A DNA stretch of 64,000 nt from Protula sp. h YS-2021. Lineage: Eukaryota; Annelida; Polychaeta; Sabellida; Serpulidae. The notes under the pieces are model-generated. The model was given only the letters and a program-made list of their open reading frames with translations, did not search any database and had not been told where the DNA came from. The position numbers and the translations under genes are program-made. The stretch spans positions 46,802,228 to 46,866,227 of the forward strand of contig OX457029.1 in assembly GCA_949752745.1 (NCBI GenBank). Direction: 5' to 3'. The number at the start of each line of letters is the position of its first letter. Position 1 is the stretch's first letter. Shown one piece after another: positions 1 through 13,201 of this stretch.

Positions 1-687
1 ATTTTATATTTATATTTTAATACATTTAATACATAGCTAAATATTCATTGAACTAGTTAAGCTCCATGGAGAGGGGGGGGGGGGGGAGCGGGGGGGGGGG
101 GAGATTTGTCAGCAGTTGCCAAAATAGGGGGATCTTCTCCGAGGGCGTTTTTTCGAGGGTCCGGGGGGAGGGGGGCTTTCTACACCTTCACAAATAGGAT
201 TATCACACAAACAGTTCCATTCTGGTCGCCTTCCTCACTGAAATACCATACAAATTGGACAACCAGCAGATCCAGCCATTGTAGTTCATTCGTACTGATA
301 GTCACATTTCTACGGTTCCACTCTACCCTTTTTCACTAAAATTTGCAAAAAAAAAAAAAAAAAAGGAAAAAGAAAGAAAAACGCCTCACTGCTTTTTTAT
401 TTGCGACACGTCTGACTTTTTAACCCGGTTTCAAGTTAAGAGTCTATTCAAGGTTGGGATGGGCGAATCTTGAACCCTTTTCCAGAGTGAAAAAAAAAGA
501 TATGTTTCATTAGGATGCATTCAAGTCGGTGTTCATGTGATTCAAATTTTCTTCACATCATTAGGCAGGGATTGAGAGCTGTCAGGAATATCTGTATAAA
601 TCAAGCAGTGCCGCATTGATAATAGTAGAAAAAGAAGAAGTAGATGACGATCGCGACGACAATGACGACAATGACGACGACGACGAC
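1..687. other. Non-coding, homopolymer-rich
   Basis: There are interrupted G tracts at about 69-102, an A tract near 346-364 and A-rich DNA after it. No exon or element is recognised. The short open frames here have no ATG context or domain. Confidence 0.6.
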
Positions 688-790
688 GAAGAAGAAGGAG
701 AAGAAGAAGAAGAAGAAGAAGAAGAAGAAGAAGAAGAAGAAGAAGAAGAAGAAGAAGAAGAAGAAGAAGAAGAAGAAAAGAAGAAGAAGC
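688..790. repeat. (GAA)n microsatellite
   Basis: Near-perfect GAA/AAG trinucleotide run preceded by a GAC-rich stretch. The glutamate-rich and serine-rich open frames across it are by-products of the repeat. Confidence 0.95.
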
Positions 791-1816
791 TTTTTTCTAA
801 TATTCCAGTGAAAAATATTTTGCCTTCTCTTTTCAAAGATGTGTGTCCTCGTTGATTTAAATGCATCCCTGCCAACCCCACCCCCTACCCCAATTATTTC
901 CACACACTTTGAAGTCTTCCAGGGGAGTGACAGGGAGAGGAAGGGCAGATTATAGCCGTCGAATTTTGACTCTCCTCATTTTAAATTATTATTGCGACTG
1001 TTGCACCAGGACAGTCTGTTTTTCTTCTAAACTCAGGTGTTTGTCAACCTTCTAAATATATCTGTATTCTGGATTGACAAGATTTGTCTGCATTCTTTAT
1101 TTTACCTTGAAGTCTGAAGTAAACAAAAATTCAAACGGCTTCCGAGATGAACAACCTGAATTACAGCAGACCTCTGCCGTTTCGGTTCGAAAATACTGCC
1201 CTGGAATTAGTTACTATATAAAAATATATTACTCAAAGAGAAATGAATATTTCATTTCCCCAAAGATTACCGTTCCCGTTTTCGGACAAAAGTGCGTCAT
1301 TCTTGCAGGGCCTTAGAAAGTTCATGCCAAGACGAATGCGGAGCTATGTCTTGGATTAAGCACAACTAGCCCCTCCCCACCCCCTCCCTTCTTCCTTATA
1401 TCTAACCCATGTCTTGATAAATTCTTCTTTAAATACATGAAATTAATGTCAATTGAAATATTTTAGCAACTTTATAGCTTATTGCAACAAGGGAAAGGCT
1501 TGAGTGGTTTTGGTCATGTAAATGATCAATGATGAGCAGGCACTTTGCGGTGTGAATGAGTAAGCCCCGCCCACTCTAGTAAATCCTCCCCCCTCCCCCC
1601 CCTCACCCACCCTCTTCTTGTATAATGTCGTGTCAGGAATGTAACCGCAACGCCCTCTCCCACTCTGACCTAATTACTTCTGTGTTTTTTTTCCTCAGGC
1701 CTTCTGTATTCTTCCGCCCTCACATTGAGCCCTGACATTCGGTTTGCGCCCTACACATGGCAGAACTATTCCGGTGAATGCCACAACACTCTCATTTAAA
1801 GTTCAACGTTTTCTGT

Positions 1817-1819
<3 letters not shown>
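791..1819. other. Non-coding, no feature seen
   Basis: No domain-bearing frame, RNA gene or terminal repeat was recognised. C-rich tracts occur near 1365-1385 and 1587-1612. Confidence 0.5.

Positions 1820-1856
<37 letters not shown>
1820..1856. repeat. (CA)n microsatellite
   Basis: Uninterrupted CA dinucleotide run of about 18 units. Confidence 0.95.
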
Positions 1857-1858
<2 letters not shown>

Positions 1859-2139
1859 CTGGGCGACTTAATGAAAGACAGTTTGATGTTAGTCAGATTG
1901 TGGTGGCCAGCACATCCTATTTTCATGTTTCTTAAACTAGACCGAATTTCGCTACACGTAGCGAAATGGCACCCACTAGCAATGGTGCAATCTATCTCGT
2001 AAAAGACAACATTTTTCAGTGTTTCGACATAATTATCAGCTTCCAAATTATTATTTTGAACAAGGATATCGAAGCAATTATAATGTTATCTCTTTTGGGT
2101 ATAAATAATCAGATTCAGTTTTCTTACCGTTTTCGAGAT

Positions 2140-2730
2140 AATGGTCAGCTTCCAGTTTTTGACCTTGACCATGACGGAGGAAGTCAAGGTCACCGAGGTA
2201 CCTCTTATATAAGGGCTTTTAGGCCCAAAGGGTCGAAAATAAGCTCAAAATAGATCTATCTCTAACCGTTTTCGAAATAATAGACAATTTTTCTCTAACG
2301 GATTACGATATACAAAGGTCACATGACCTTAACCTTGACTCTGAATGTCGAGATTCAGTCCACGATGTTACTGCCTACTGACACAGCACACGTGTTGAAA
2401 CAACGCTTTGAGTGCTATTTCCAGCAATTTTACGTGATGAGTAGAATTTTGAAAAAATATTTTGACCTCAATTTGACCTTGACCTTGAAGGTAAAGGTAA
2501 AAAAAATTGCGGATTTCACGACAACTCATTACCCTCTATGTCTCTGCCAAATGCCGTCTTTCCACTACAAACCCTGTAGGAGGAGTTTTGTGGAAACCAC
2601 TTTGAGGTCAAAAATACTTTAACCTCAGTTTGACCTTGACTGTCACAACATCTTACCACCCACCATCTCTGTGTCAAATTTCATCGTCCTACGTCAAAGA
2701 GCGTAGGAGGAGTTTTCTGGAAACCTCCGA
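2140..2730. repeat. TGACCTT-rich interspersed repeat
   Basis: The words TGACCTTGACC, AAGGTCA and close variants recur on both strands (about 2159-2173, 2185-2197, 2315-2340, 2463-2500, 2625-2640). The similar phrase 'GTAGGAGGAGTTTT' appears twice (about 2576 and 2704), so part of the unit is tandemly duplicated. TGACCTT resembles nuclear-receptor half sites, but here it behaves as repeat sequence. No ORF is supported. Confidence 0.6.
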
Positions 2731-5290
2731 GACGAAAAAAAAACAAACAAAAAAAAAACAAAAAACAAAAACTAGATCCTCATTTTGACAAAAATTAAAA
2801 CGCAAAAATATATTGCAAACAACACAGCTTTAAAACGTCTTATAAGCCGAGTAGTGTTTGGTTTTTGTTGACTTAAGGTTTTATTGACTGATCAGGCATA
2901 CGCCGTGTTATCTATTTACGCACTGAGAGCTCGCACGAAGCTGAGCAACTGTATGTTCTGTGCTGCGCGTTAAATGCTCCGCATTTACTTGCAAAAAATA
3001 CACTCTTTTCACACGGCGTTTTAAACAAGAAAACGAAATCGAAGGTGAAAATGAAAAGTGTCATGCACATGTTCATATCAGTTCCCAAGTTTTGTGACCC
3101 TAGGGCCCGTAGTGCCAGTGCAGGAGATGACACAAGAAATCCGATCACTGTCAAAATAAAAAGATACCAATGGCTGCTCGCACAAATTCATATATAGCCC
3201 TTGCAAGCCAAAGGCTTGTCAAGTGCTAAAAAACGGAAGGAATAAACAGCCAGAATTCTTAGCAAAGCATACCCATTTGCAAACTATGTTTGCAAGTGGG
3301 AAATATACAATGAGAACTTGGCAGATATCCTAACTGCTTGTCTAGCAATAAGCGGTGATATGCAAGCAGGAAACATTGGAGAGTGGCATATAATATTAAT
3401 AGGTGTATGTAAGAACAACAGAGATCCGCTTACAATTAAGAGATACCTTTGTATCAGATAAAGACTTTCCAACAAGATATAGATGGGGCTGAATAATTTA
3501 AATGATTAGGAAAGTGTTTAAATTTGAAAACAAGAGTGTGTAAAAAACACGGTATTAGGCTTTCAAACATGGTTTTTTTTAGAATTACTAAAGATGCCCC
3601 CCTCATTGAGGCATATGATCTTTCAAAGCCCCTTTTAGCCTCAGAATATGTCAATATGTGTTTAAAGTTTGTTTGATTTCTTTCCTCTTCAACACGTGCA
3701 TTATTAAAAAAATTTTCCTGTCTTTTTTTTTTTATTTTACATTTTAAAGTTTAAATTTGTATGGTCTTTTTAGTCATGTTCGTGGACCTAAGGGCGAAGA
3801 TTGGCGAGAGTGGGGATGGGTGGTGGTCGCCAGTGATTCATTGTTATCAGCAGGTTGGGTTTTATAAATTCGGCATATAAGTTACTATATATTTAATCAT
3901 ATTAACGAGAAACAGTGTTGACTATATCTACCCATTGAGAACTGAAAATGTGGAGAATGAAAATCCGAAATTGACAACTATTTATTTTCTGTTCTACAGA
4001 AAAACTTAAAATTTAACGACGCAGTGATCTCGGATGGGGTGTGTGGGTCTGAAAAGTGAAGAGTGTATTTCAAACACCGAAAACAGCGTTTTTTTTTCTG
4101 AACTATTGCTACAAACTGGGTCTCCACTCCGCACATACCCCCCCCCCCCCCCCACCCACCCACCCCCGAGTACAAAAAAAAATGGAGTAACCCCCGCTCC
4201 TCCCTCTCAACCGGAAAAAGTTAAAAAAAATCCAGGTACAGAAAAACAAATGAGTAGCATGCTGTTTCTGGAAAAGAAAGAATAATTACCTTTCCATATG
4301 ATGCTATATTTTATGGCCTTGTATGTTAGGCAGCAGGACTAAAAACTGCCACATTATAAGACATGATCGTGGGAATGTACTTGAGAGAGAAAAATTGATT
4401 TCTTTATTTATGTGCTGACTCCAACATTGAGCTTAAGCGAATAACTGTAATTGCACTTCCTGTGCTATAAAAATTCTACAGTACCACTAGTCTAAAGTAA
4501 CCACAGGCGTCTTGTCTTCACGCTATATTCTTAAAAGTATTAACCTATCTGCAGAGGTCTTGCGATAAATATGGAATACATTTCAAAGAAGTGAATGCAT
4601 ACGCCTACGCCTATGGAAACACCTCTGTAAATGTTGCTATATTCAACAACGTAAATTGTACCGGTAGCGGTGAAATGTAAGCTCGATTCTAGTGACATTT
4701 ACCTTCTGCAGTTGCGATACTGTTTACATTCTATAACATACGGAATGCCATTTTCACGTTTATGCATTTTTTCACATATATGATAAATTTAAATATATAA
4801 ATTTTTAATGGAAGAATCCCAATCAGCGCTCTGGTTAGGATGTTACCCCGGAACCATATCATCAATAAATATAAAAAAATAATACTATTAAACTTAACAG
4901 ATGTCATCTAAAAAAAAGAGAGAAATTGTTTTTAAGATGTGTGGGCATTTTTCTACTTTTTTGTTCATTTCATAGCCATTTGCCTCAACTTTTTTGTGAA
5001 GATGAGTCTGCCCACAGTTGATACCATGCATTTTATATGATTACGGAACTTGGCATGTTTTATATTTAACTATTTAACTTCTGAGAACTAAACGCCATCA
5101 TAATTATCATACGTCACCACACAACAGCACCACTTTTTTATGTGCTTTTTTTCCCCAATAATTCCCTTCCCTCGTCCCACCCCCACATCAGACCTAGCTC
5201 CGGGAATGCGCACGTGAAATAAAAACTGAATCTCTCATTAAACTGTACGAATTAACGATGTGAAGTGTAACCCCAGAAATGTTACCAAAA
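2731..5290. other. Non-coding, no feature seen
   Basis: A-rich tract at about 2735-2775, a C tract at about 4138-4154 and otherwise unique-looking AT-rich DNA. No coding frame with a recognisable domain. Confidence 0.5.
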
Positions 5291-5299
5291 GCGGGATTG

Positions 5300-5470
5300 A
5301 ACCAAAGTAGTATGCGTTCTAGGGTGGTCCTTCTTTGTCGGGTTTCTTCACAGTAGAAGGAAACTAAAAAGGGTCCATTCAAAGGTGGCCCTTATTGTGA
5401 GGTGGTCCCATTTGCGATTTGGTCTCGTTTGTGAGATGATCCGGTACTTTTTAGGGGTTCCGCTGTATAC
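5300..5470. repeat. GTGGTCC minisatellite-like block, copy 1
   Basis: Degenerate units of about 20-25 bp built on (A)GGTGGTCC or GATCCGG, ending in GGTTCCGCTGTA. The same composition and ending return at 6240-6418. The terminus, read in reverse as TACAGCGGAACC, resembles pogo/Tigger-type transposon ends. That link is inference. Confidence 0.5.
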
Positions 5471-6239
5471 TAAATTACATGCATCTCACTGAGAACTCCA
5501 TGCCACACCCGCATTCAACCCTTTCTGTCTGTTTTCTTTCTTCTTTTTTTTTTTTTTTTTTTTTGCGATAGATTCCTTGAAGTTCGGGTTAATCCCCCCA
5601 CTACCACACAATGCGCACACACGCACATTACCGGAAAGCCAAACCATTTTAAAATTTAAAAAAAGGCACACTAGTTATGAAACAACATCCATTTACTATA
5701 TTTAGCATCCTTACTCCAAGAAGCGTCTGCAGCTTTTATACATGGCGGCAATACATCTTACCATATATGGAATGTATACTGACTCGTGATCGCCACGTGA
5801 GTAGTTCAGAATGAAGTAGCTACGTCACAGAGCTGTAATTACCGTCACGACTTCTAGTGCAAATCATTAATAAATTATGGGATACAAGATTCTGTAAATA
5901 GTCACACTGCAGTTCATTCAGAGTTTTATCTGACGTAAATAGATGTGAACAATAAACGAACAATCACTGCTCCCACAGTACGAGCTTTTTTTCTCTCTCT
6001 CCCTTCGTCTTTTAAGCTCAGTGCTGTCCTCAGTAGATAGATCCAGTCACGACATATAAAATTTATTTCTGAATTGTTTTCCCCACATTTCATGCCAATT
6101 AATTAAAAAACGAGTCTTTTTAAAGAGTCGGATCACATTTATTCTTTTTATGTAACTTGACTGCAAGGCTCACCGGTACAGGAATTATTTGCTCACTGCT
6201 TGCATGATTCGGGATGGTTCCGTTGCCTCTAATTTTCGG
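5471..6239. other. Non-coding
   Basis: T tract near 5546-5563. No other feature supported. Confidence 0.5.
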
Positions 6240-6418
6240 GTTAAAATGACCATTTATCACTGAGAAAAGTGGTCCGATTCCCGATTTCCGAAGTGGTCCT
6301 AACTGTGTGGTTCTTGGCCCATTGAATCCCTGCATTAATTTCGGTTCTGTGGAAAAGTGGTCCGAATGGCGAAGTGATTCTGATTCAGGGGTGGTCCGAT
6401 CCCGCGATTCCCCTGTAC
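6240..6418. repeat. GTGGTCC minisatellite-like block, copy 2
   Basis: Same orientation and composition as 5300-5470, with repeated AAGTGGTCCGAAT-like units ending in GATTCCCCTGTA. It is therefore a second dispersed copy and not the partner arm of an inverted repeat. Confidence 0.5.
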
Positions 6419-6964
6419 TTGTGTCCTCTGTTTTGAAAACGTTTTCAGAGTATCCCCGGCACGGTGGGGAAGGGGGGGGGGAGGAAGGGAGAAAGAGGAG
6501 GAATCCTATACATAGCTTGGATGAACATTATGGCGGTATATTTGTACAAAAAATCAAATCTGCAAATTTTTCTCCTTCGGGCTTGGTGAATCTGTGCTCT
6601 TTTTATCTTTCAGTAATCAGAGATAACTGTAAATTATAACTATGTTAATTTTATCCAGATACTGCAGACGATTTTGTTCGAAGACAGTTGTTAAAGTGAA
6701 AAGGGAAATGAGAGAAAATAAAAAAATATATTGTTTTTGCCGTTGTCCGTTTTGCTTTTGAAACGAACGATATTAAAAGATCGAAATCTATAGCAATTGA
6801 TTCCTGGGGTTGGGGATGGAGAGGGAGAAGACTGCATTAGCAGCATTTGCGATACCACGCGGTCACCAATTTGTAGGTTTGTAAATCACACCGACGCTTA
6901 TAGTGTGAAATATGAGCGGTTTAACGGCGTGATCCTCTCCCTCTTCTCTGTCACACTTCGCATG

Positions 6965-7715
6965 TTCCATCTGTTGCATTCAACGTCAATTTGAGGTTGC
7001 GACGTCGATCCAGCCAAACCACAAGATAAATTATACTTTGATTGTGATTGTTCGCCCCCACATATCAATATCAACCAAAGTCTTTGATACAACGTTAAAT
7101 AGACGTTGTTTCTGGTCGCAACCAAAACGCAACTTTCGCCGACGCCTGACCAGCTTTGAAAGACGTCGAAAAATCTATGTTGTCTAGACTTTGAACTCAC
7201 AACCAAAAGCAATTTCCTTGTGTTATCGCTCACCGGAAATAGTAGCCATGACAGGCCACATAGAAAGAAACCCCAAACGAGGACATAACATATGAGAATA
7301 TCAAACTCGCGCAAATTTTTCACCACCTACGTTTGAAAAATATTCATGTAAGTCGACCTTATGCGTATCCAGTGTGACCAGATGATGAAAGGGTGGAGTA
7401 CTGTGACCACTCTATGATTTCCGCAGTCTCGACGTATATTTGGATTAATATTTTCCGGACATCTATACATCGCTTCTCTGACGTCTGTACGTCGCTTTCC
7501 CGACTTCTGTACACCGTCGAGAATTAAACGACGTTTCGACTTCCATTTGCAACCTTCATGCAACTTTCATTAGAGGTCGAATAGTTGACATCTATCCAAA
7601 GTTGGAAGGTAGACGTTGTTTCGACTTCATAAACAACAAAAACTCAACGTTGATTCCGCGTCTGCTGTGACGTCTATCTAACGTTGATCGCGTGTCGCAA
7701 TGTTTACTGGGTGTG
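6965..7715. repeat. AACGTT/GACGT-rich interspersed repeat
   Basis: Dense repeated words CAACGTTGA, GACGTTGTTTC and GACGTC, ending in CAATGTTTACTGGGTGTG. This is the composition of a dispersed transposon-derived repeat. No matching left terminus was found, so its class is unknown. The 142-residue open frame on the minus strand inside it has no recognisable domain. Confidence 0.5.
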
Positions 7716-8558
7716 CTTAAATTCCTGTTATAAAAAAACGCCATGAAGAGCGTAACAAATTTGATATCACCCCTTTAAGAATTGCCCATATTGAGTTTCA
7801 TTCTACAAAAAATCAGATCCCAAGTTCTTTTTAACATCATAACGTGGAGCATCTGCATACAAGGAAACACTTTTTTTAACGTCATCACAAATAGCTGTCG
7901 CCAGATGGATCTGATGTTTGAAAGTATCATCTTACCTTACCTCGGTGGAATGAGAAAAATCCAAGCGAGGATTCTCCTACGCTGATGTAAATTAAGATTG
8001 TAGGTAACACTAACAGACCCACCTGAAACCACTGAGCTGTCATCACTATACGGTTCCTGTACATCTTATATTATATACATTTTGGATTAAGCTTTTTATA
8101 TATAACTTTATATTTGTTATGTTGTGATGTCCTTTCTATTGCCAAGTATTGTCAGCATTAAAATAAAATAATTAAGGTTTCTATATTTTTCTGACATTGC
8201 TTTTAATTCATTTCTTTATTTAGTTTTTTTTAACGTCTCTCTGTGGTCTTTGTTTAGAACTTGGTCGAAGTCTCGGCATGTGTGATCAGGGTTCTCATCC
8301 TCGGCACATAGTATAGCCGGTAAAAGGCCCATTGTCACGACTTGTTTCACCAGAAAACACGAGTGAAAAACTTGTAATCCTTGTTCATCCAAAAAAACTA
8401 GCATTTTATATTTGCCACAGCACTACTTAATTCAAATATATCCAAATATGTCCAAAAAATGAGCACCGGCTTTGAACGGAGCAAGGGTTTGGGGTTGGAA
8501 CTCTCCTAAACCTTACGAATGAATTGCCATTTAAAGTGACAAAAAATTGCTATTTTGG
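7716..8558. other. Non-coding, no feature seen
   Basis: AT-rich, no recognised element or exon. Confidence 0.5.
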
Positions 8559-9091
8559 GACAAATCTAGAGCTTAAACGGATCCAAAGAACAGTACACGT
8601 GTACACGAGGGCTTAGGATCCGTGTACACGGAACTACACGAACAATATAACACATAACACTACGGTTACTAAACAAAGGCAGTAAAATGTTTATGCTGAA
8701 TCACCAATGGCTGTTTTTGTCAGTTATCTGCACTCAGAGGTTTTCGTTCAAAAATAAGAACAAGAACGTTTTTTTCTGTCATGTTTTTTTTTTTTAAATT
8801 TAATGAAATGCTTAATGCATGAGTACACCGTAAGAAGATACCGTGTCCATAGCGTGTACCGTGTAGTTACAATACACGCTGTGAAAGACAGTGCGCAGGA
8901 TCAATAATTACACGGGGAGGGGCGAGCTGTTATTATACAGCGCCACAGTCACTGAGCATCACATTGGTTTTGTTTGCCTCAGAGCTCACGAAGCAGTTCG
9001 TGTATCGTGTAATGGGTTTTGGATCCGTGTAATGGCAAGACACGACACGGTACCGTGTACACGAGGATCCGCTTTCAGCTCTAGACAAATC
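8559..9091. mobile_element. hAT-type non-autonomous element (517 bp) with 8-bp TSD
   Basis: The ends TAGAGCTTAAACGG (8567) and CCGCTTTCAGCTCTA (to 9083) are imperfect inverted repeats. They are flanked by an identical 8-bp duplication, GACAAATC, at 8559-8566 and 9084-9091. An 8-bp TSD with ends of this kind is the signature of the hAT superfamily. The subterminal parts are packed with CCGTGTACACGG-like words in both orientations, as expected of transposase binding repeats. No transposase is encoded. Confidence 0.8.
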
Positions 9092-10410
9092 CTACTCTGT
9101 AACCTCCACCCCGTAAAACTGAGACCTTTTTACGCCCCTCCCTACCCCGGGATTCCTGTCTTAAAAATATTAATCGGCGCATGGTGAGGACGTATTTGTT
9201 CTTCATTGCAAACTGTGTTTTATACAGCCCTCTGCAAACGGAAGTGCGAGGGGACGAACCGTTGGCGTATTCAGGGCAAACATCCCTCCCCCTCCCCCGT
9301 GCAAACAGGGGGGAGCGGCCCTGTCTATACAAATAAGCCTCACCAGGCAAACAACTCCCCCCCCCCCCGCCCGATTTTACACATCTTCTGAAACAATGAG
9401 TGCTTTTGCCGTATGTATTAATTTCAACAAAACATATATTTTTATGTTCTTTTCTCTTTCTTTAATATGAAAAGAAGAATAAGCAGCTGGTTAATATGGC
9501 ATTTTTGTTGACACTCTGAAAACTGAAAACACGTCTAACGACTAAAATCGATTGGTTTGAATGCTCACCAGTTGTTTTACGTGTTACAGTTGTGGGTGAA
9601 CTAACCTACTCAAACATTTAATGCTGAATCGCTTCTGTTAAGTTTGGTTTTATGGCAAAATTCGACCTAAATTCGACTGCCTAGTTGTTTTCTACTCACT
9701 TGAGTTATCACCAGAATATAATCGCATTTTAGCACAAAGGGGTCTTCTTTTCTGGTCTGACTGAATTGGGTAAGTGCATTTTGTACACACAAAAAAACCT
9801 GGAAAATATTCAATAAAGCAGAGTTGGTCAGAGTTCTTGGTTTAGGTATCACTTAAATATCTAAATATCTTAATATCTAAAATGCCTCGTAACATATTCC
9901 CTTAACGAATGTATCATTTAACTAAGTTTTTATTTCGCAAAAACTTCGAATTTGCTTATCTCCATTTTTCAGATCGGTTCCCCTTCCGGTGGAAACTGAC
10001 ACACAACAGAAATGAACTTGTTTGTTTCAGTTACAAGACACCTGTCCAGCCATCCATCCATTGATAACTGAGAAAGAAGGAATCCTCTGGTGTTACGTCA
10101 TTGATGACATGGGGCAGTCCCTTTAAGAGTGATGTTGCAAACACACGCCATTCTCTGTGCTCAACAATATTTTCCTTCAGGGAACTAGTCAAAGATGTAA
10201 ATTTACTTTGGATTTCGTTTAGTAAACTAATAAAGAACTAATTTATCATATTCTGAAAGTTAGATAGATTTTGGTTCGAGAAAAAGGGCAATTTAGGCAT
10301 TTGTAACGGTCTGGTAGATGCTGAGTTTATATGTTACGGTGACACCACACCAAGTCAATGTTTAACTGTGTCTTTACTAGTAACACTTATATTATGTTAC
10401 GGTCTTCTTT
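9092..10410. other. Non-coding, no feature seen
   Basis: C-rich tracts at about 9288-9298 and 9357-9370. No domain-bearing frame. Confidence 0.5.
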
Positions 10411-10419
10411 CTGCTTCCT

Positions 10420-12110
10420 TTTCAGATATGACAGAGGCCAACCTGCGATTGTCACCCAAGCTTGTGCAGTGTATAGATCCTCCCTCTGGCCTAACCCACA
10501 CTCGGTTTGCGACCGTTATAGGAGGAACAGTGGCTTACCGCTCTGCGACAAATCCAAGACTTACTCGGAGTGCCAGCACCTTACAATCACTGGAAGGCAA
10601 TCAATAAGAACGATCGCAGACGGAATAAACGTAAAGTCCTTTCCTTGGCATTCTTTATCACAAAGGAATTCGTAGAGGATACCACGAGAAAGGCAAACTT
10701 TGTCAGTCTTGGCCTGGTTTCGACACCGATCCCAGTGGACAATGGCTCGGAATATGATGCGGCAGTTTCTAGTAGGAAGGGTAAGAAAGTGACGCCAGGG
10801 AAAGCTTTCTCAGAGATAACAGCTGAACTGGATATCCCAGAAGAGGATGAATCCGATATTCTCCGTAAGGCCTAGGCTGCCTGCCCATCAGAGCCCAGCA
10901 AGTCACTTATAGAATTGGAGTCAAAATTTAAAACCCCATCCCGAACAAGTGACGTCACTCATGCTTCTACGGCATCCCCACACAGGAAGAACCGTCACCC
11001 CGTCGTAGCTGCCGCGACAGTCTAGTGAATTTTGGGCATTCCTGTCTCTTACAATCACAGCTGCAAGAACAATTACGGGGTTTACAATAAAACGCAGGAC
11101 ACACTCCTTCAATAGAGGAAGAAGTCTAAGCCATCCGCCACGGTTTCTCGCTCACTTCTAGCTAGACAGACCCATAATCTACTCCATAACTCACTCCCTG
11201 AGCCAACTGCAAGAGACTGTAATGGTTAGCAAGGGGGAATAATCGAGACTTTCACCATCGGGACAAGTGTCTACGCTACTCCTGGAAGACGACAACGAAC
11301 TGTCGCAAACTAACATCTCTCCGCTAAAGCCGATCCCTCGCAAGAGAGAGCGAGAGATTTACACGCCATTGTGGCAGGCACCCGCGCCCTAAAACACGGA
11401 ACTACCCCCATATACGCATGACATCCCAAACTGTGCTACCCCATCAGGATTCATTCGTATCACTCCACCAGCGGAGGCATCGCAAACGCACACTCTCTCG
11501 GCTTCACACATCAAAACACTGTTTCGTTCGCCCTGGCCCGTATCGGTCTTCCAAAGAACTGATACCTCCGGGGGCACTGAAACAGCCTGTGAAGCGAATA
11601 GTATGGATACCATCCGTTCCAAGCGATTCAACATTCCACTAGTAGAAAAGGATGCCAAGACCATCTAGACCACCTTTCGTTGACCATCGAGACCTCCTTA
11701 ACATCATGTCCTTCCAGGAACTCACTTTGAAAGTCTTGAAGAAACATTGCGAGGATGTGTTACTTGGAGATCCGGTCTTTTCAACACATTTAAAATGCCT
11801 GGCACTAGAGACATGAGATATAGTCACGCTGCTGACATTTCTGATGATGATCTACGAGGTAGAGAGAATGAACCAAGGAAGTCGCTTGCTATTATAGGAC
11901 TTCGCTTTGATGTCAAGGATGTCTCGTGCCCTCGACATACCCTATGAAGCGCAAAAGGCAGTACCACTTCGGTTTAGAGAAATCCAAACCCGGCGCGCAG
12001 TCCCAGCCACCCCTTCCGAAGCAAGGCAGCCAATGGCAACAAGATGGAAGGGCCGTATTCACAACACATCAGGTAGCAACCAATAAGCTACTGTCTGCTA
12101 GCTATACTTA
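10420..12110 (+). other. Coding-like remnants, unrecognised
   Basis: Higher GC than its surroundings, with several adjacent open stretches on the plus strand (10368-10607, 10570-10875, and fragments at 11700-12110). The 10570-10875 stretch is rich in charged residues and lacks an ATG at its beginning. The frame shifts several times, as in a decayed retroelement or processed gene. The product was not recognised, and no catalytic motif was seen. Confidence 0.3.
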
Positions 12111-12429
12111 AATAACCTTAGAAAATTAAGAAAATTTGCTGTCCTACAGACCTCCACGCCCGTAGACGGGAAGGATAGGCATCTTCTGGGAAACTTAGGA
12201 AGAAATCAGAGGTTTTCGGCTAGAAATTAGCTGTATCAAACACGGCTACCCTGCCCATTCAAAGGGGTACCGAAGGGACACAAGCCACCCATTCCCCAAC
12301 TTTCAAAGTACCATAATGCCTAGTCACCTCTTATCCGACGAGCTCGGAAAATGACTATGCAGCCCCCCAGCAGATTGCTTACTCTACCAATATCGATTAA
12401 TTTAGTACATAAATTCAAGCCTTCGAATT

Positions 12430-12519
12430 ATTGCATATGGAGTTATACGGACACCTTGCTAATGCGGACAATTTATGGCAGTCCCAAAATTGTCCAGATT
12501 AACCAGATTTTACTGTATT
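12430..12519. repeat. Possible pogo/Tigger-like terminus
   Basis: The segment ends AACCAGATTTTACTGTA and contains two GCGGACA/GTCCAGA-type words. This composition is seen at ends of pogo-type elements. Only one end is visible. Confidence 0.3.
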
Positions 12520-12596
12520 TCAACAAAGTATAACTTTCACATTGCTAATAATCACGCTGGAAGACATGATCTAAGCATTGCAAACTTTTTGGCACT

Positions 12597-12641
12597 ATTT
12601 GAACTGCCAATAGAAAATATTTGAACTGCCAATAGAAAATA
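12597..12641. repeat. 22-bp direct tandem duplication
   Basis: The unit TTGAACTGCCAATAGAAAATA occurs twice back to back in AT-rich DNA. Confidence 0.8.
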
Positions 12642-13084
12642 TTAGTGACGCCTACTTTAGTTTAAAATTTAAATTTTATAGAAATAAGATGCACAAGAGT
12701 AAACAGAACACGTCACTGAAATAGAAATAGCAATAAAATATCGAGAAAAGCATATATTCTCGTAAAATGTCGACTCTCTATGTAAAGTAAACCATTCCAA
12801 TATGTAACACAAAGTTCAAACAGTTCGCAATATTTCAACATGGCATCAACCATGGTTTTACTTAGGCTCAATATCTTTGATCTTAAAGTCTGTTCAACAT
12901 ACCTTTAATTGATTATTAATGTCTGAAGTTCGGAATCCCGTAGAATACTGAAATGGCATCTAAGCCAAAAATTTTCCTAAGACGCATAACCGGGTGTATT
13001 TGGAAAATTTGTCACATCAGATATAGAAATAACATACATATTAGCTTTGCCAAAGACTCAATGTTAATAACCCTTCAAGAAGTA

Positions 13085-13201
13085 GAGTTATAGAATGAAG
13101 TATATGTAGAATATAGTGCATATCGAAATATTATGTATAGAATAGAGTACATATAAAAAATAGTATATATAGAATATGATCTATATAGAATGTAGTATAT
13201 A
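13085..13201. repeat. AT-rich minisatellite, left part
   Basis: Degenerate units of about 19-20 bp such as TATAGAATATAGTGCATAT. The same units resume at 13642-13700 after the inserted element. Confidence 0.7.

Noticed and set aside
616..855. Polyglutamate open frame
   Set aside because: It is a translation of the GAA microsatellite and has no other protein-like part.
5300..6418. Inverted-repeat transposon bounded by the two GTGGTCC blocks
   Set aside because: Both blocks are in the same orientation, so they are not a TIR pair.
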